The position numbers were made by a program, and so were the translations under genes. The notes under the pieces are model-generated. The model made no database searches. It saw only the letters and a program-made list of their open reading frames with translations, and was not told the origin of the DNA. DNA of 24,115 nt from NCBI GenBank assembly GCA_900555985.1, contig USNF01000014.1, forward strand, positions 1 to 24,115, in the 5' to 3' direction. This stretch comes from an uncultured Gemella sp. (GTDB lineage Bacteria; Bacillota; Bacilli; Staphylococcales; Gemellaceae). Each line of letters starts with the position of its first letter. Position 1 is the first letter of the stretch. Of this stretch, positions 5,784 through 13,823 are shown one piece after another.

Positions 5784-7496
5784 ATGTTACAACTAAAAGG
5801 TATAGCAGCATCTCAAGGTATATCTTTTGCAAAAGCATATAAATTCGTTGAACCTGATTTATCAGTTAAAGAAGTAAAAATTCAAGATGTAGAAGCAGAA
5901 GTTAAAAGATTTGAAGAAGCAATTGAAGTTTCTAAAAAAGAATTAACTATAATTAAAGAAAAAGCTTTAGAAAATCTTGGTGCTGATAAAGCGGCTATCT
6001 TTGAAGCGCATCTTCTAATTTTAGAAGATCCAGAGTTTATGGGAACTGTAAAAACAGACATTGAATCTAAAGTAATTAATGCAGAGTATGCACTTAAAGA
6101 AACTTCAGAAATGTTTGTTTCTATGTTCGAAGCTATGGATAACGAATATATGAAAGAACGTGCAGCTGATATTCGCGATGTTTCTAAACGTATTTTAGCT
6201 CATCTTTTAGGAGTAGATTTACCAAATCCTAGTTTAATTGATGAGGAAGTTATTATTATAGCTGAAGACTTAACTCCATCTGATACAGCTCAACTAAATA
6301 AACAATTTGTTAAAGGTTTTGCAACTAACATCGGTGGACGTACATCTCACTCTGCAATTATGGCTAGATCTTTAGAAATACCTGCAGTAGTAGGAACAAG
6401 TACTATAACTGAAGAAGTTAAAAACGGTGATGTTTTAATTCTTGATGGATTAGAAGGTGTTGTATTAGTAAATCCTGATGAAGCTACAACAGCTGAGTAC
6501 CGTGAAAAACATGATGAGTTTGAAGCGCAAAAAGCAGAATGGGCTAAATTAGTAACAGAAAAATCTGTAACATCTGATGGTCATGAAGTTATTTTAGCTG
6601 CAAATATCGGGACACCTGCTGATTTAGAAGGTGTTAATAACAATGGTGGAGAAGCTGTTGGTTTATACCGTACAGAGTTCTTATATATGGGACGTGATCA
6701 ACTTCCAACAGAAGAGGAACAATTCGAGGCTTATAAAGCTGTTTTAGAAGGAATGGGTGATAGACCTGTTGTTGTTCGTACTCTTGATATCGGTGGAGAT
6801 AAAGAACTTCCATATTTAGATTTACCAAAAGAAATGAATCCATTCTTAGGATTTAGAGCTATTCGTTTATGTTTAGAAGAAAAAGATTTATTTAGAACAC
6901 AACTAAGAGCGTTATTACGTGCATCTGTATATGGTAAGCTTTGTGTTATGTTCCCAATGATCGCTACTGTTCAAGAATTTAGAGCTGCTAAGGCTTTATT
7001 CTTGGAAGAAAAAGAAAAATTAGTTGCGGAAGGTGTTCCAGTTAGCAACGATATCGAATTAGGTATTATGGTTGAGATTCCTTCAACTGCTGTTATTGCT
7101 GATATTTTTGCAAAAGAAGTTGATTTCTTCTCAATCGGAACTAATGACCTTGTTCAATATACTATGGCAGCAGACCGAATGAGTGAAAAAGTTTCTTATC
7201 TATATCAACCATATAATCCAGCAATTTTACGTCTTGTGAAAAATGTTATTGAAGCATCTCATAAAGAAGGTAAATGGACAGGAATGTGTGGAGAGATGGC
7301 TGGAGATACATTAGCTATTCCTCTGTTACTAGGTATGGGACTTGATGAGTTTTCAATGTCAGCTACTTCAATTTTACAAGCACGTAGCCAAATTAAAAAC
7401 TTATCATTAGAAAAAATGAAAGAATTAGTTGATAAAGCTATAATGTGCTCTACAACTGAAGAAGTTCTTGCTTTAGTAGATGAATATACAAAATAG
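5784..7496 (+). CDS. ptsI: Phosphoenolpyruvate-protein phosphotransferase (PTS enzyme I)
   Basis: Enzyme I takes phosphate from phosphoenolpyruvate and passes it to HPr in the cytoplasm. The 570-residue protein has the standard order: an N-terminal HPr-binding helical domain with the phosphohistidine in GGRTSHSAIMAR (H189), then a TIM-barrel PEP-binding domain with LYRTEFLYM, VVRTLDIGGDKELPY, GFRAIRLCLE, FFSIGTNDLVQYTMAADR and the C-terminal GMCGEMAGD catalytic cysteine. Length equals the usual 570-575. Start ATG 5784 lies one base after ptsH, whose final codons supply the ribosome binding site (AAGAAAGAAGGA). A terminator directly follows. Confidence 0.97.
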   Translation: MLQLKGIAASQGISFAKAYKFVEPDLSVKEVKIQDVEAEVKRFEEAIEVSKKELTIIKEKALENLGADKAAIFEAHLLILEDPEFMGTVKTDIESKVINAEYALKETSEMFVSMFEAMDNEYMKERAADIRDVSKRILAHLLGVDLPNPSLIDEEVIIIAEDLTPSDTAQLNKQFVKGFATNIGGRTSHSAIMARSLEIPAVVGTSTITEEVKNGDVLILDGLEGVVLVNPDEATTAEYREKHDEFEAQKAEWAKLVTEKSVTSDGHEVILAANIGTPADLEGVNNNGGEAVGLYRTEFLYMGRDQLPTEEEQFEAYKAVLEGMGDRPVVVRTLDIGGDKELPYLDLPKEMNPFLGFRAIRLCLEEKDLFRTQLRALLRASVYGKLCVMFPMIATVQEFRAAKALFLEEKEKLVAEGVPVSNDIELGIMVEIPSTAVIADIFAKEVDFFSIGTNDLVQYTMAADRMSEKVSYLYQPYNPAILRLVKNVIEASHKEGKWTGMCGEMAGDTLAIPLLLGMGLDEFSMSATSILQARSQIKNLSLEKMKELVDKAIMCSTTEEVLALVDEYTK

Positions 7497-7504
7497 TAAA
7501 AATA

Positions 7505-7535
7505 ACACTCTCAAGTAATTGGGAGTGTATTTTTA
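7505..7535 (+). terminator. Intrinsic terminator after ptsI
   Basis: A 10-bp stem (7505-7514 with 7519-7528, one T-G pair, GTAA loop) is followed by TATTTTTATT. Confidence 0.85.
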
Positions 7536-7561
7536 TTGAAGTAAATTTCTTACTTTAATAC

Positions 7562-7584
7562 CGTATAATAGTTGACATTATACG
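7562..7584. promoter_or_regulatory. Palindrome overlapping the -35 of the pheS promoter
   Basis: CGTATAAT (7562-7569) and ATTATACG (7577-7584) are perfect 8-bp arms around AGTTGAC. The spacer and first base of the right arm contain the -35 hexamer, so a bound dimer would block RNA polymerase. No regulator is encoded nearby; operator function is inferred. Confidence 0.5.
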
Positions 7585-7600
7585 TATTTTATATTATTAT
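7572..7600 (+). promoter_or_regulatory. Consensus promoter of the pheS operon
   Basis: TTGACA (7572-7577), exactly 17 bases, TATTAT (7595-7600). Transcription would start near 7607 and read the T-box leader. Confidence 0.8.
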
Positions 7601-7607
7601 TTTAAAT

Positions 7608-7875
7608 ATAATTTTTAAAAACGATGATTAAGACGGTATATTGAAGGTTTTTAACAGGGAGCAGCTTTTTAACTGAGAGAGTTGTACTAACTGACTTTAT
7701 ATTTTCAGCTTATGAGTAATTGTATGAGTATTATATGAGTACAATCGGGTAGTGCCCGTTATTAAACTAACAAAATATATATTTTGTTTTGAGGAAGCAT
7801 ATGCTTTGAAACTGGGTGGTACCACGATTAATTCGTCCCTAAGAACCGATAGTTCTTTAGGGGCTTTTTATTTTG
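7608..7875 (+). ncRNA. T-box leader (phenylalanine) with terminator
   Basis: This tRNA-sensing leader lets transcription into pheS proceed when uncharged tRNA-Phe binds. The T-box core GGGTGGTACCACG is at 7814-7826; its TGGT would pair with ACCA, matching a tRNA with discriminator A as in tRNA-Phe. Upstream is the CCGTTATT motif (about 7758-7765) typical of the stem II/III region. The only TTC triplet in the leader is at 7704-7706, followed by A, as expected for a Phe (UUC) specifier. The competing terminator is GTCCCTAAGAAC with GTTCTTTAGGGGC (7835-7846 with 7852-7864, one bulge) plus a T run. The exact fold of stem I was not resolved by eye. Confidence 0.9.
7835..7875 (+). terminator. T-box regulated terminator
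   Basis: A 12-bp stem with one bulged T at 7858 and T-rich tail. Its 5' arm follows the T-box core, with which it would be mutually exclusive in the antiterminator form. Confidence 0.85.
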
Positions 7876-7933
7876 GATAATTTAAAGTACTTATACTGAA
7901 AAATATTATAATATGTAAATCAAGGAGGATTTT

Positions 7934-8956
7934 ATGTCTTTAGAAAAAATTAGAGAAGAATATCTTGAATTGGTAAAAGAAGTAAAAAATGAAAAAGAGC
8001 TTTATGATTTAAGAGTTAAATTTTTAGGTAAAAAAGGTGCACTGACTGATATTATGAAGAGTGCTCGCGATCTTTCTCCAGAAGAAAGACCAAGTTTCGG
8101 TAAACTAGTTAATGAGGTAAAAACATTTATTAATAATAGTTTAGAAGAGAAAAAAGCTGAGTTAGCAGAAGCAGCATTAGAATTAAAATTAGCTAGCGAA
8201 GAAATAGATGTAACATTACCAAGCAAAAAAGTAAGCTTAGGTGGAGTTAATCCATTAAATAAAATTATAGAAGAAATTGAAGAAATATTTATTTCAATGG
8301 GATATTCTGTTGCGGAAGGACCTGAAGTTGAAACAGATAAATTTAACTTTGAAATGTTAAATTTACCTAAGGATCACCCAGCTCGTGATATGCAAGATTC
8401 TTTCTATATTACTAATGAACTACTTATGAGAACTCAAACGTCTCCCGTTCAAGCTAGAGAAATGTTAAAAGCTAATGGTGAAGGATCAGTAAAAATAATA
8501 TGTCCTGGTAAAGTATTCCGTAGAGATAATGACGATGCAACACACTCACATCAATTTACTCAAATTGAAGGTTTAGTTGTTGATAAAAATATTACTTTTA
8601 GTGATCTAAAAGGAACATTGGAGCACTTTATTAAAGCTGTATTTGGTGAAAATAAAAAAATACGTCTTCGTCCAAGTTTCTTCCCGTTTACTGAACCATC
8701 AGTAGAGGTCGATGTATCTTGGGGGAATGAAGATGACGAAGAAAATATTAAATGGTTAGAAATATTAGGTGCAGGAATGGTTCACCCTAATGTACTAAGA
8801 ATGGCAGGATTCGATCCTGAAGTGTATAGTGGATTTGCATTTGGAATGGGTCCAGAACGTGTAGCAATGCTTAAATATGGTATTAGCGATATAAGAAGTT
8901 TCTATACAAATGATGTTAGATTTTTACAACAATTTAATAGTGATAGAAACGATTAA
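7934..8956 (+). CDS. pheS: Phenylalanine-tRNA ligase alpha subunit
   Basis: PheS is the catalytic half of the (alpha-beta)2 synthetase that charges tRNA-Phe. The 340-residue protein has an N-terminal helical coiled-coil arm (to about 90) that contacts tRNA, then the class II catalytic core: GYSVAEGPEVE near 123-133, DHPARDMQDSFY near 147-158, LLMRTQTSPVQ, motif 2 FRRDNDDATHSHQF (195-208), and motif 3 GFAFGMGPERVAMLKYG (300-316), whose GFAFG stretch lines the phenylalanine pocket. AAGGAGG (7922-7928) gives an ideal start. The gene follows the T-box leader and precedes pheT by 12 bases. Confidence 0.97.
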   Translation: MSLEKIREEYLELVKEVKNEKELYDLRVKFLGKKGALTDIMKSARDLSPEERPSFGKLVNEVKTFINNSLEEKKAELAEAALELKLASEEIDVTLPSKKVSLGGVNPLNKIIEEIEEIFISMGYSVAEGPEVETDKFNFEMLNLPKDHPARDMQDSFYITNELLMRTQTSPVQAREMLKANGEGSVKIICPGKVFRRDNDDATHSHQFTQIEGLVVDKNITFSDLKGTLEHFIKAVFGENKKIRLRPSFFPFTEPSVEVDVSWGNEDDEENIKWLEILGAGMVHPNVLRMAGFDPEVYSGFAFGMGPERVAMLKYGISDIRSFYTNDVRFLQQFNSDRND

Positions 8957-8968
8957 TAGGAGGTAACA

Positions 8969-11362
8969 ATGTTAGTAAGTTATAATTGGTTAAAACAATA
9001 TACAAATATAGAAGATAATGCTACTGATTTAGCAGAAAAAATTACTCGTGGTGGGATAGAAGTTGAAGGTGTTGAATATTTAGCGGATAATATTTCTAAT
9101 GTAGTAGTAGGTTATGTTGAGACTAAAGAAAAACATCCTGATGCTGAAAAACTTAATGTTTGTACTGTTAATACAGGTGAAGAAGAGAATTTACAAATAG
9201 TATGTGGGGCTCCTAATGTTGAGGCTGGTCAATATGTAATAGTAGCAAAAGTTGGAGCAACTTTACCTGGTATAAAAATTAAAAAAGCAAAATTACGTGG
9301 TGTAGAATCTCAAGGTATGATTTGCTCACTTAAAGAATTAGGATTAAACCAAAGTGTTGTTCCTAAAAATTATCAAGATGGAATCTATGTTTTTGAAAGT
9401 GAACAAAAACTTGGTGCTGATGCAGTCGAAGTATTAGGCTTAAATGATTATATACTAGATTTATCTATAACTCCTAATAGAGCTGATGCTTTAAGTATGA
9501 GAGGTTTAGCATATGAATTAGGTGCTTTATATAATCAAAAAGTTTCTTTTGCTGATAAGGAAGTTGAAGAAAACTATTCTGACACTGAACTAAAAGTTGT
9601 TGTTGAAAGTAATGCATGTCAAAACTATTTAGGACAAGTTGTAAAAAATGTAGAAGTAAAAGATTCTCCATTATGGCTTCAAACTCGTCTTATGAATTCT
9701 GGTATTCGTCCAATAAATAATATTGTTGATGTTACAAATTATGTACTACTTGAATTTGGACAACCAATGCATGCTTTTGATAAAGATTTAGTTGGTAATA
9801 ATATTGTTGTAAGAAATGCTAATAAAGGTGAAATATTAGAAACTCTTGATGGTGAAGAAAGAAAACTTCAAGAAAGTGATTTAGTAATTACTGATGGAGT
9901 TAAACCAATTGCTCTAGGTGGAGTAATGGGTGGTAAAAATACTGAAGTAAGTAATAATACTAAAAATATTATTCTAGAATCAGCGTATTTTAATCCTGTA
10001 AGTGTACGTCGTACATCTGCAGCTCACGGATTAAGAAGTGATTCTTCTGCAAGATTTGAAAAAGGTATTGATCCTAATATGCAAAAAGCTGCATTACAAA
10101 GAACGGTAGAATTAATTTTAGAATTATGTCCTAATGCTACTGTCGAAAAATCAGTAGGTGTAGTTAATAAAGAACAAGAAAAAGAAGTAGTTATTAGTAC
10201 TAGTTATATTAATAATTACCTAGGTATTACATTATCAACTCAAGAAATAATTTCTATTTTAAAAAGTTTAAGTTTTTCAGTGGATGTTAATGGAGAAGAA
10301 TTAACTGTTAAAATACCTACTCGTCGACCAGATATATCAATTAAACAAGATTTAGTTGAAGAAGTTATTCGTATTTATGGTTATGATAACCTTGCTTCAA
10401 CTTTACCAAAATTCTCAAAAACTACAAAAGGTGGTTTAACATATACTCAACGAGCTATTCGTGATTTAAGAAAAGTATATGTTGGTTTAGGATTTAATGA
10501 TACAATTAATTACTCTTTAGTTTCTGACGAAGAGTCAACTCAATTTACACTTAAAAATCATCATAAAGTAAGATTAATGATGCCGATGACTGAAACACAT
10601 TCAACATTACGTCAAAGTTTAATTCCAGGACTATTAAATACTGTTCAATATAATGTAGCAAGAAAACAAAAAGATTTAAAACTATTAGAAATTGGACGAG
10701 TATTCTTTGGTAGTGGTGATGATAATATTCAACCAAAAGAGACTCTTTATCTGAGTGCTGCATTAACAGGTGAAGAAAAAGGTACTAAGTGGCTAAAAGA
10801 AAGCAGTACTATTGATTTTTATACTGCAAAAGGTTACTTAGAGGTAATCTTTGAAAGACTTGGGTTAGATGAGAAAGTATCTTATAAAAAAGCGAAAATT
10901 GATGGTATGCATCCTGGAAGAACAGCAGAAGTTTATTTAGGAGAAAAACGTATTGGATTTATTGGTGAAATTCATCCAGTAGTTGCATCAGATAAAGATT
11001 TAAATGAAACTTATGTATTTGAAATAAACTTAGATGAAGTAATTTCCGAATCAAAAGTTAAGCCAAAATATGAAGAAGTTACAAAATATCCAGAAATTAC
11101 ACGAGATATAGCTATGTTAGTTGATTTAAAAGATGAATATCAAAATATATATAATGTGATTGAAAGTATTAATAGTAAACTTATTACTAAAATTGAATTG
11201 TTTGATATATATGTAGGATCTGAATTATTAGTTGGTAAAAAATCAATTGCATTAACAATTACATATAGCGATAAAGAAAAAACATTAACTGATGAAGAAG
11301 TAACTAAAGTTCATGAAAAAGTACTTAAAGCACTTGATGAGTACGGAGCAATCATAAGGTAG
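8969..11362 (+). CDS. pheT: Phenylalanine-tRNA ligase beta subunit
   Basis: PheT is the editing and tRNA-binding subunit. The 797-residue protein (about 800 usual in Bacilli) shows in order: an EMAP-like OB tRNA-binding domain (VVVGYVETKEKHPDAEKL to MICSLKELGL, about 45-127), the B3/B4 editing domain (LDLSITPNRADALSM, NIVDVTNYVLLEFGQPMHAFD, GGVMGG), the B5 domain with RRPDI and EEVIRIYGYDNL, a catalytic-like core (RQSLIPGLLNTVQYN), and a C-terminal ferredoxin-fold anticodon-binding domain (YPEITRDIAMLV to the end). AGGAGG precedes the ATG. No internal break. plsY follows 9 bases later with no terminator. Confidence 0.97.
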   Translation: MLVSYNWLKQYTNIEDNATDLAEKITRGGIEVEGVEYLADNISNVVVGYVETKEKHPDAEKLNVCTVNTGEEENLQIVCGAPNVEAGQYVIVAKVGATLPGIKIKKAKLRGVESQGMICSLKELGLNQSVVPKNYQDGIYVFESEQKLGADAVEVLGLNDYILDLSITPNRADALSMRGLAYELGALYNQKVSFADKEVEENYSDTELKVVVESNACQNYLGQVVKNVEVKDSPLWLQTRLMNSGIRPINNIVDVTNYVLLEFGQPMHAFDKDLVGNNIVVRNANKGEILETLDGEERKLQESDLVITDGVKPIALGGVMGGKNTEVSNNTKNIILESAYFNPVSVRRTSAAHGLRSDSSARFEKGIDPNMQKAALQRTVELILELCPNATVEKSVGVVNKEQEKEVVISTSYINNYLGITLSTQEIISILKSLSFSVDVNGEELTVKIPTRRPDISIKQDLVEEVIRIYGYDNLASTLPKFSKTTKGGLTYTQRAIRDLRKVYVGLGFNDTINYSLVSDEESTQFTLKNHHKVRLMMPMTETHSTLRQSLIPGLLNTVQYNVARKQKDLKLLEIGRVFFGSGDDNIQPKETLYLSAALTGEEKGTKWLKESSTIDFYTAKGYLEVIFERLGLDEKVSYKKAKIDGMHPGRTAEVYLGEKRIGFIGEIHPVVASDKDLNETYVFEINLDEVISESKVKPKYEEVTKYPEITRDIAMLVDLKDEYQNIYNVIESINSKLITKIELFDIYVGSELLVGKKSIALTITYSDKEKTLTDEEVTKVHEKVLKALDEYGAIIR

Positions 11363-11371
11363 GACAAAAAA

Positions 11372-11983
11372 ATGGTTATGCAAATTGTATTGTTTATTGT
11401 AATAGCGTACCTCATAGGGTCAATATCACCTGCTTTATTAGTAGGAAAGATATTTTATAATACTGATATTAGAACTATGGGAAGTGGAAACCTTGGAACA
11501 ACAAATACTTTTAGATGTCTAGGTAAAAAGGCTGGAGTAATAGTATTTGTTCTGGATATTTCAAAGGGAATAATAGCAACAATGTTGCCTTCGCTAGTAT
11601 TAGGAAGAGTTGGTTATCTTTCAATCTTTGGGGCATTCGCAATGATAGGACATGTTTATCCTATCTTTGCAAACTTTAAAGGTGGAAAAGCTGTAGCAAC
11701 AGGTTCAGGGGTATTTATATTTTTATATCCTACCTTAAGTCTTATACTAGTAGCTATTTTCTTCAGTACCTTATTCATAACAGGCTACGTTTCATTAGGT
11801 AGTATTTTAATATGTTTAACATCTATAGTATATCTATCAATTTTTGAATCAGGAATTGATAAATGGGTAATGATAGTAATGTGTATTTTTGTAATATATA
11901 TGCATAAATCTAATATTAAAAGATTACTTAACGGAACTGAGAATAAATCTAAAGTAAAGATAAAATTAGGAGCGAAGAAATAA
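11372..11983 (+). CDS. plsY: Glycerol-3-phosphate acyltransferase PlsY
   Basis: PlsY is the membrane acyltransferase that uses acyl-phosphate to make lysophosphatidic acid, the first step of phospholipid synthesis in Gram-positives. The 203-residue protein has about five hydrophobic segments and the three family motifs: MGSGNLGTTN (36-45), NFKGGKAVATGSG (101-113; the GGK phosphate-binding loop) and TGYVSLGSI. The start at 11372 has GTAGGA (11359-11364) 7 bases upstream; ATG 11378 is a possible alternative. It sits 9 bases after pheT and abuts folD, so it appears to be co-transcribed with phenylalanyl-tRNA synthetase under the T-box. A local promoter inside pheT cannot be excluded. Confidence 0.94.
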   Translation: MVMQIVLFIVIAYLIGSISPALLVGKIFYNTDIRTMGSGNLGTTNTFRCLGKKAGVIVFVLDISKGIIATMLPSLVLGRVGYLSIFGAFAMIGHVYPIFANFKGGKAVATGSGVFIFLYPTLSLILVAIFFSTLFITGYVSLGSILICLTSIVYLSIFESGIDKWVMIVMCIFVIYMHKSNIKRLLNGTENKSKVKIKLGAKK

Positions 11984-12829
11984 ATGGGGATAATTAGTGG
12001 AACACAACTAGCAAAAAAATTACGTGAAGAAATAAAAGAGGAAGCATCTTTATTACGTGATAAAGGAATAACACCAACTTTAGCTGTAGTTTTAGTAGGT
12101 GATAATAAGGCATCAAGAAGTTATGTTAACTCAAAACATAAAGCTTGTATAGAAAATAATATTAATTCTATTAAAATAGAATTAGATGAATCTATTAGTA
12201 CAGAGCAATTATTAGAAGAAATTAATAAATTAAATAATGATAAAAATGTACATGGTATTTTGGTACAATTACCTTTACCTAAACATATTGATGCAGAAAA
12301 AGTATTAAATGCAGTATCTGTAGAAAAAGATGTTGATGGTTTCCATCCTATCAATGTTGGAAAATTAGTTATAGGAGAAGCAAAATTAATCCCTTGCACA
12401 CCTTTAGGGATATTAGAAATGATTAAATCAACGGGGGAAGATATTTCAGGGAAACTTGCTTTAGTTATTGGACGTAGTAACATTGTAGGTAAGCCTATTT
12501 CTACATTATTATTACAAAATAATGCTACGGTAATAACAGCTCATTCTCGCACAAAGGATCTTGAAAAACTAATTGAGCAAGCTGACATAATTGTAAGTTG
12601 TGTAGGTGTAGCTCATTTCCTAACAGGTGATGAGAAAGTGAAAGAGAATTGTACTATAATTGATGTTGGTAATAATTATAGTGATGGAAAACTAGTAGGG
12701 GATGTTAATACTGAAAAATTTGTAGATAGAGTAGCTCACATTTCTCCAGTTCCAGGAGGGGTTGGTCCATTAACAATTACAATGTTGATGAGAAATACTT
12801 TAACAGCATCTTACGATTTAACAAAATAA
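11984..12829 (+). CDS. folD: Bifunctional methylenetetrahydrofolate dehydrogenase/cyclohydrolase
   Basis: FolD interconverts 5,10-methylene- and 10-formyl-tetrahydrofolate, supplying one-carbon units for purines and initiator fMet-tRNA. The 281-residue protein shows the catalytic YVNSK (Y47, K51), VQLPLPKHID, VDGFHPINVG, PCTPLGI, the dinucleotide-binding VIGRSNIVGKP, and the C-terminal PGGVGPLTITML. The ATG is directly adjacent to the plsY stop codon; AGGAG at 11968-11972 lies within the end of plsY. A terminator follows at 12853. Length is normal for the family. Confidence 0.96.
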   Translation: MGIISGTQLAKKLREEIKEEASLLRDKGITPTLAVVLVGDNKASRSYVNSKHKACIENNINSIKIELDESISTEQLLEEINKLNNDKNVHGILVQLPLPKHIDAEKVLNAVSVEKDVDGFHPINVGKLVIGEAKLIPCTPLGILEMIKSTGEDISGKLALVIGRSNIVGKPISTLLLQNNATVITAHSRTKDLEKLIEQADIIVSCVGVAHFLTGDEKVKENCTIIDVGNNYSDGKLVGDVNTEKFVDRVAHISPVPGGVGPLTITMLMRNTLTASYDLTK

Positions 12830-12852
12830 ACACATAAAATATATTATTATTA

Positions 12853-12896
12853 ATGAGATAAAATCAAAAGAAGTTTTGGTTTTATCTCATAATTTT
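12853..12896 (+). terminator. Hairpin terminator ending the pheS-pheT-plsY-folD unit
   Basis: A 17-bp stem with one T-G pair (12853-12869 with 12874-12890) and GAAG loop is followed by AATTTT. The stem is very stable but the T tract is short. Confidence 0.7.
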
Positions 12897-12908
12897 AAAG
12901 ATATATAA

Positions 12909-12937
12909 TTGAAATGTGATTAAATTAATGATACAAT
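12909..12937 (+). promoter_or_regulatory. Upstream promoter candidate for secE-nusG
   Basis: TTGAAA (12909-12914), 17 bases, TACAAT (12932-12937). It would give a leader of about 108 bases. Confidence 0.5.
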
Positions 12938-12977
12938 AGTATATTGTACAAGTATGTGCATTAATTTTTAAGAATTA

Positions 12978-13006
12978 TAGACTTATAAATTACACTATGG
13001 TATAAT
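12978..13006 (+). promoter_or_regulatory. Proximal promoter for secE-nusG
   Basis: TAGACT (12978-12983), 17 bases, TATAAT (13001-13006) with an extended -10 TGG (12998-13000). It ends 45 bases before the secE start. Confidence 0.68.
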
Positions 13007-13051
13007 TTATAAAATGAAATTGAGATAAATAAAGTAAAAGGAGTGCAGTTC

Positions 13052-13225
13052 ATGATTAAATTTCTAGGTAAAGTTGCTACTGAAATGAAAAAAGTAAGTT
13101 GGCCAACTTTTAATGAACTTGTTAGAAAAACAGTTATCGTAATTGTTGTAGTTGGAATACTAATGTTATTCAGTTATGTAGTTGATTTAGGAATAACTGC
13201 TGGAATTAGACGTTTTAGTAGATAA
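13052..13225 (+). CDS. secE: Preprotein translocase subunit SecE
   Basis: SecE is the small clamp subunit of the SecYEG channel. The 57-residue protein is of the short Gram-positive type: an amphipathic N-terminal helix with the conserved MKKVSWPTFNELVRKT stretch (about 11-26) and one membrane segment (VIVIVVVGILMLFSYVVDL, about 27-45). ATG 13052 is preferred because AAGGAG (13038-13043) is 8 bases upstream; an in-frame GTG at 13043 overlaps that site. nusG follows 11 bases after the stop, the usual pairing. The rpmG gene that often precedes secE in Bacilli is not found upstream here. Confidence 0.93.
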   Translation: MIKFLGKVATEMKKVSWPTFNELVRKTVIVIVVVGILMLFSYVVDLGITAGIRRFSR

Positions 13226-13236
13226 GAGAGGTTATT

Positions 13237-13782
13237 ATGAGTGATACAGTAAATAAAGAATGGTATGTTATACATACATATTCTGGATATGAAAATAAAG
13301 TAAAAGATAATTTAGAAAAAAGAGTAGAGTCATTAAATATGGAAGATAAGATTTTTAGAATCGTAGTTCCAGAAGAAAAAGAGACTATTATTACTCCAAC
13401 AGGAAAGAAAAAAGAAGTAAATAGAAAAACATTTCCTGGATATGTTTTAGTGGAACTTGTTATGACTGATGATTCTTGGTTTGTAGTGCGTAATACTCCA
13501 GGTGTTACAGGATTTGTAGGTTCACATGGTGGAGGTTCTAAACCTAGTCCACTTCTTCCTGAAGAAATTAATTTTATTTTACAACAAATGGGATTATCAA
13601 GTGTTGTTGATATTGATATAGAATTAGGTGATCATGTACGTGTTATCTCAGGTCCTTTTGTTGATATGGATGGTAAAGTTGTAGATATAGATACTAACAA
13701 TTTCAAAGCTGATGTTATGATTGAGCTAATGGGAAGAGAAACTAAAGTTGAGCTTGAACTATATAATATAGAAAAATTCTAA
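13237..13782 (+). CDS. nusG: Transcription termination/antitermination protein NusG
   Basis: NusG binds RNA polymerase and modulates pausing and elongation. The 181-residue protein has an N-terminal NGN domain (EWYVIHTYSGYENKV, PGYVLVEL, WFVVRNTPGVTGFVG, to about 115) and a C-terminal KOW domain (LGDHVRVISGPFVDMDGKV, then the VMIELMGRETKVEL strand). GAGAGG upstream supports the ATG. It forms an operon with secE. No clear terminator follows before the next gene 41 bases on, only a small ACTATC/GATAGT hairpin without a T run. Confidence 0.96.
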   Translation: MSDTVNKEWYVIHTYSGYENKVKDNLEKRVESLNMEDKIFRIVVPEEKETIITPTGKKKEVNRKTFPGYVLVELVMTDDSWFVVRNTPGVTGFVGSHGGGSKPSPLLPEEINFILQQMGLSSVVDIDIELGDHVRVISGPFVDMDGKVVDIDTNNFKADVMIELMGRETKVELELYNIEKF

Positions 13783-13823
13783 GAAAGGAAAAACTATCAT
13801 AGATATAGATAGTAGGAAAAAGA

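Noticed and set aside
6634..6843. Antisense 69-codon frame inside ptsI
   Set aside because: It lies opposite an intact, well-conserved gene, has no ribosome binding site or family resemblance, and is a shadow of ptsI codon bias.
12121..12483. Antisense 120-codon frame inside folD
   Set aside because: It is opposite the conserved FolD catalytic region, has no recognised motif or start signal, and is best explained as a codon-bias shadow.
13793..13813. Small ACTATC/GATAGT hairpin between nusG and the DegV gene
   Set aside because: Six weak pairs, a 9-base loop and no T run; not enough to call a terminator or operator.
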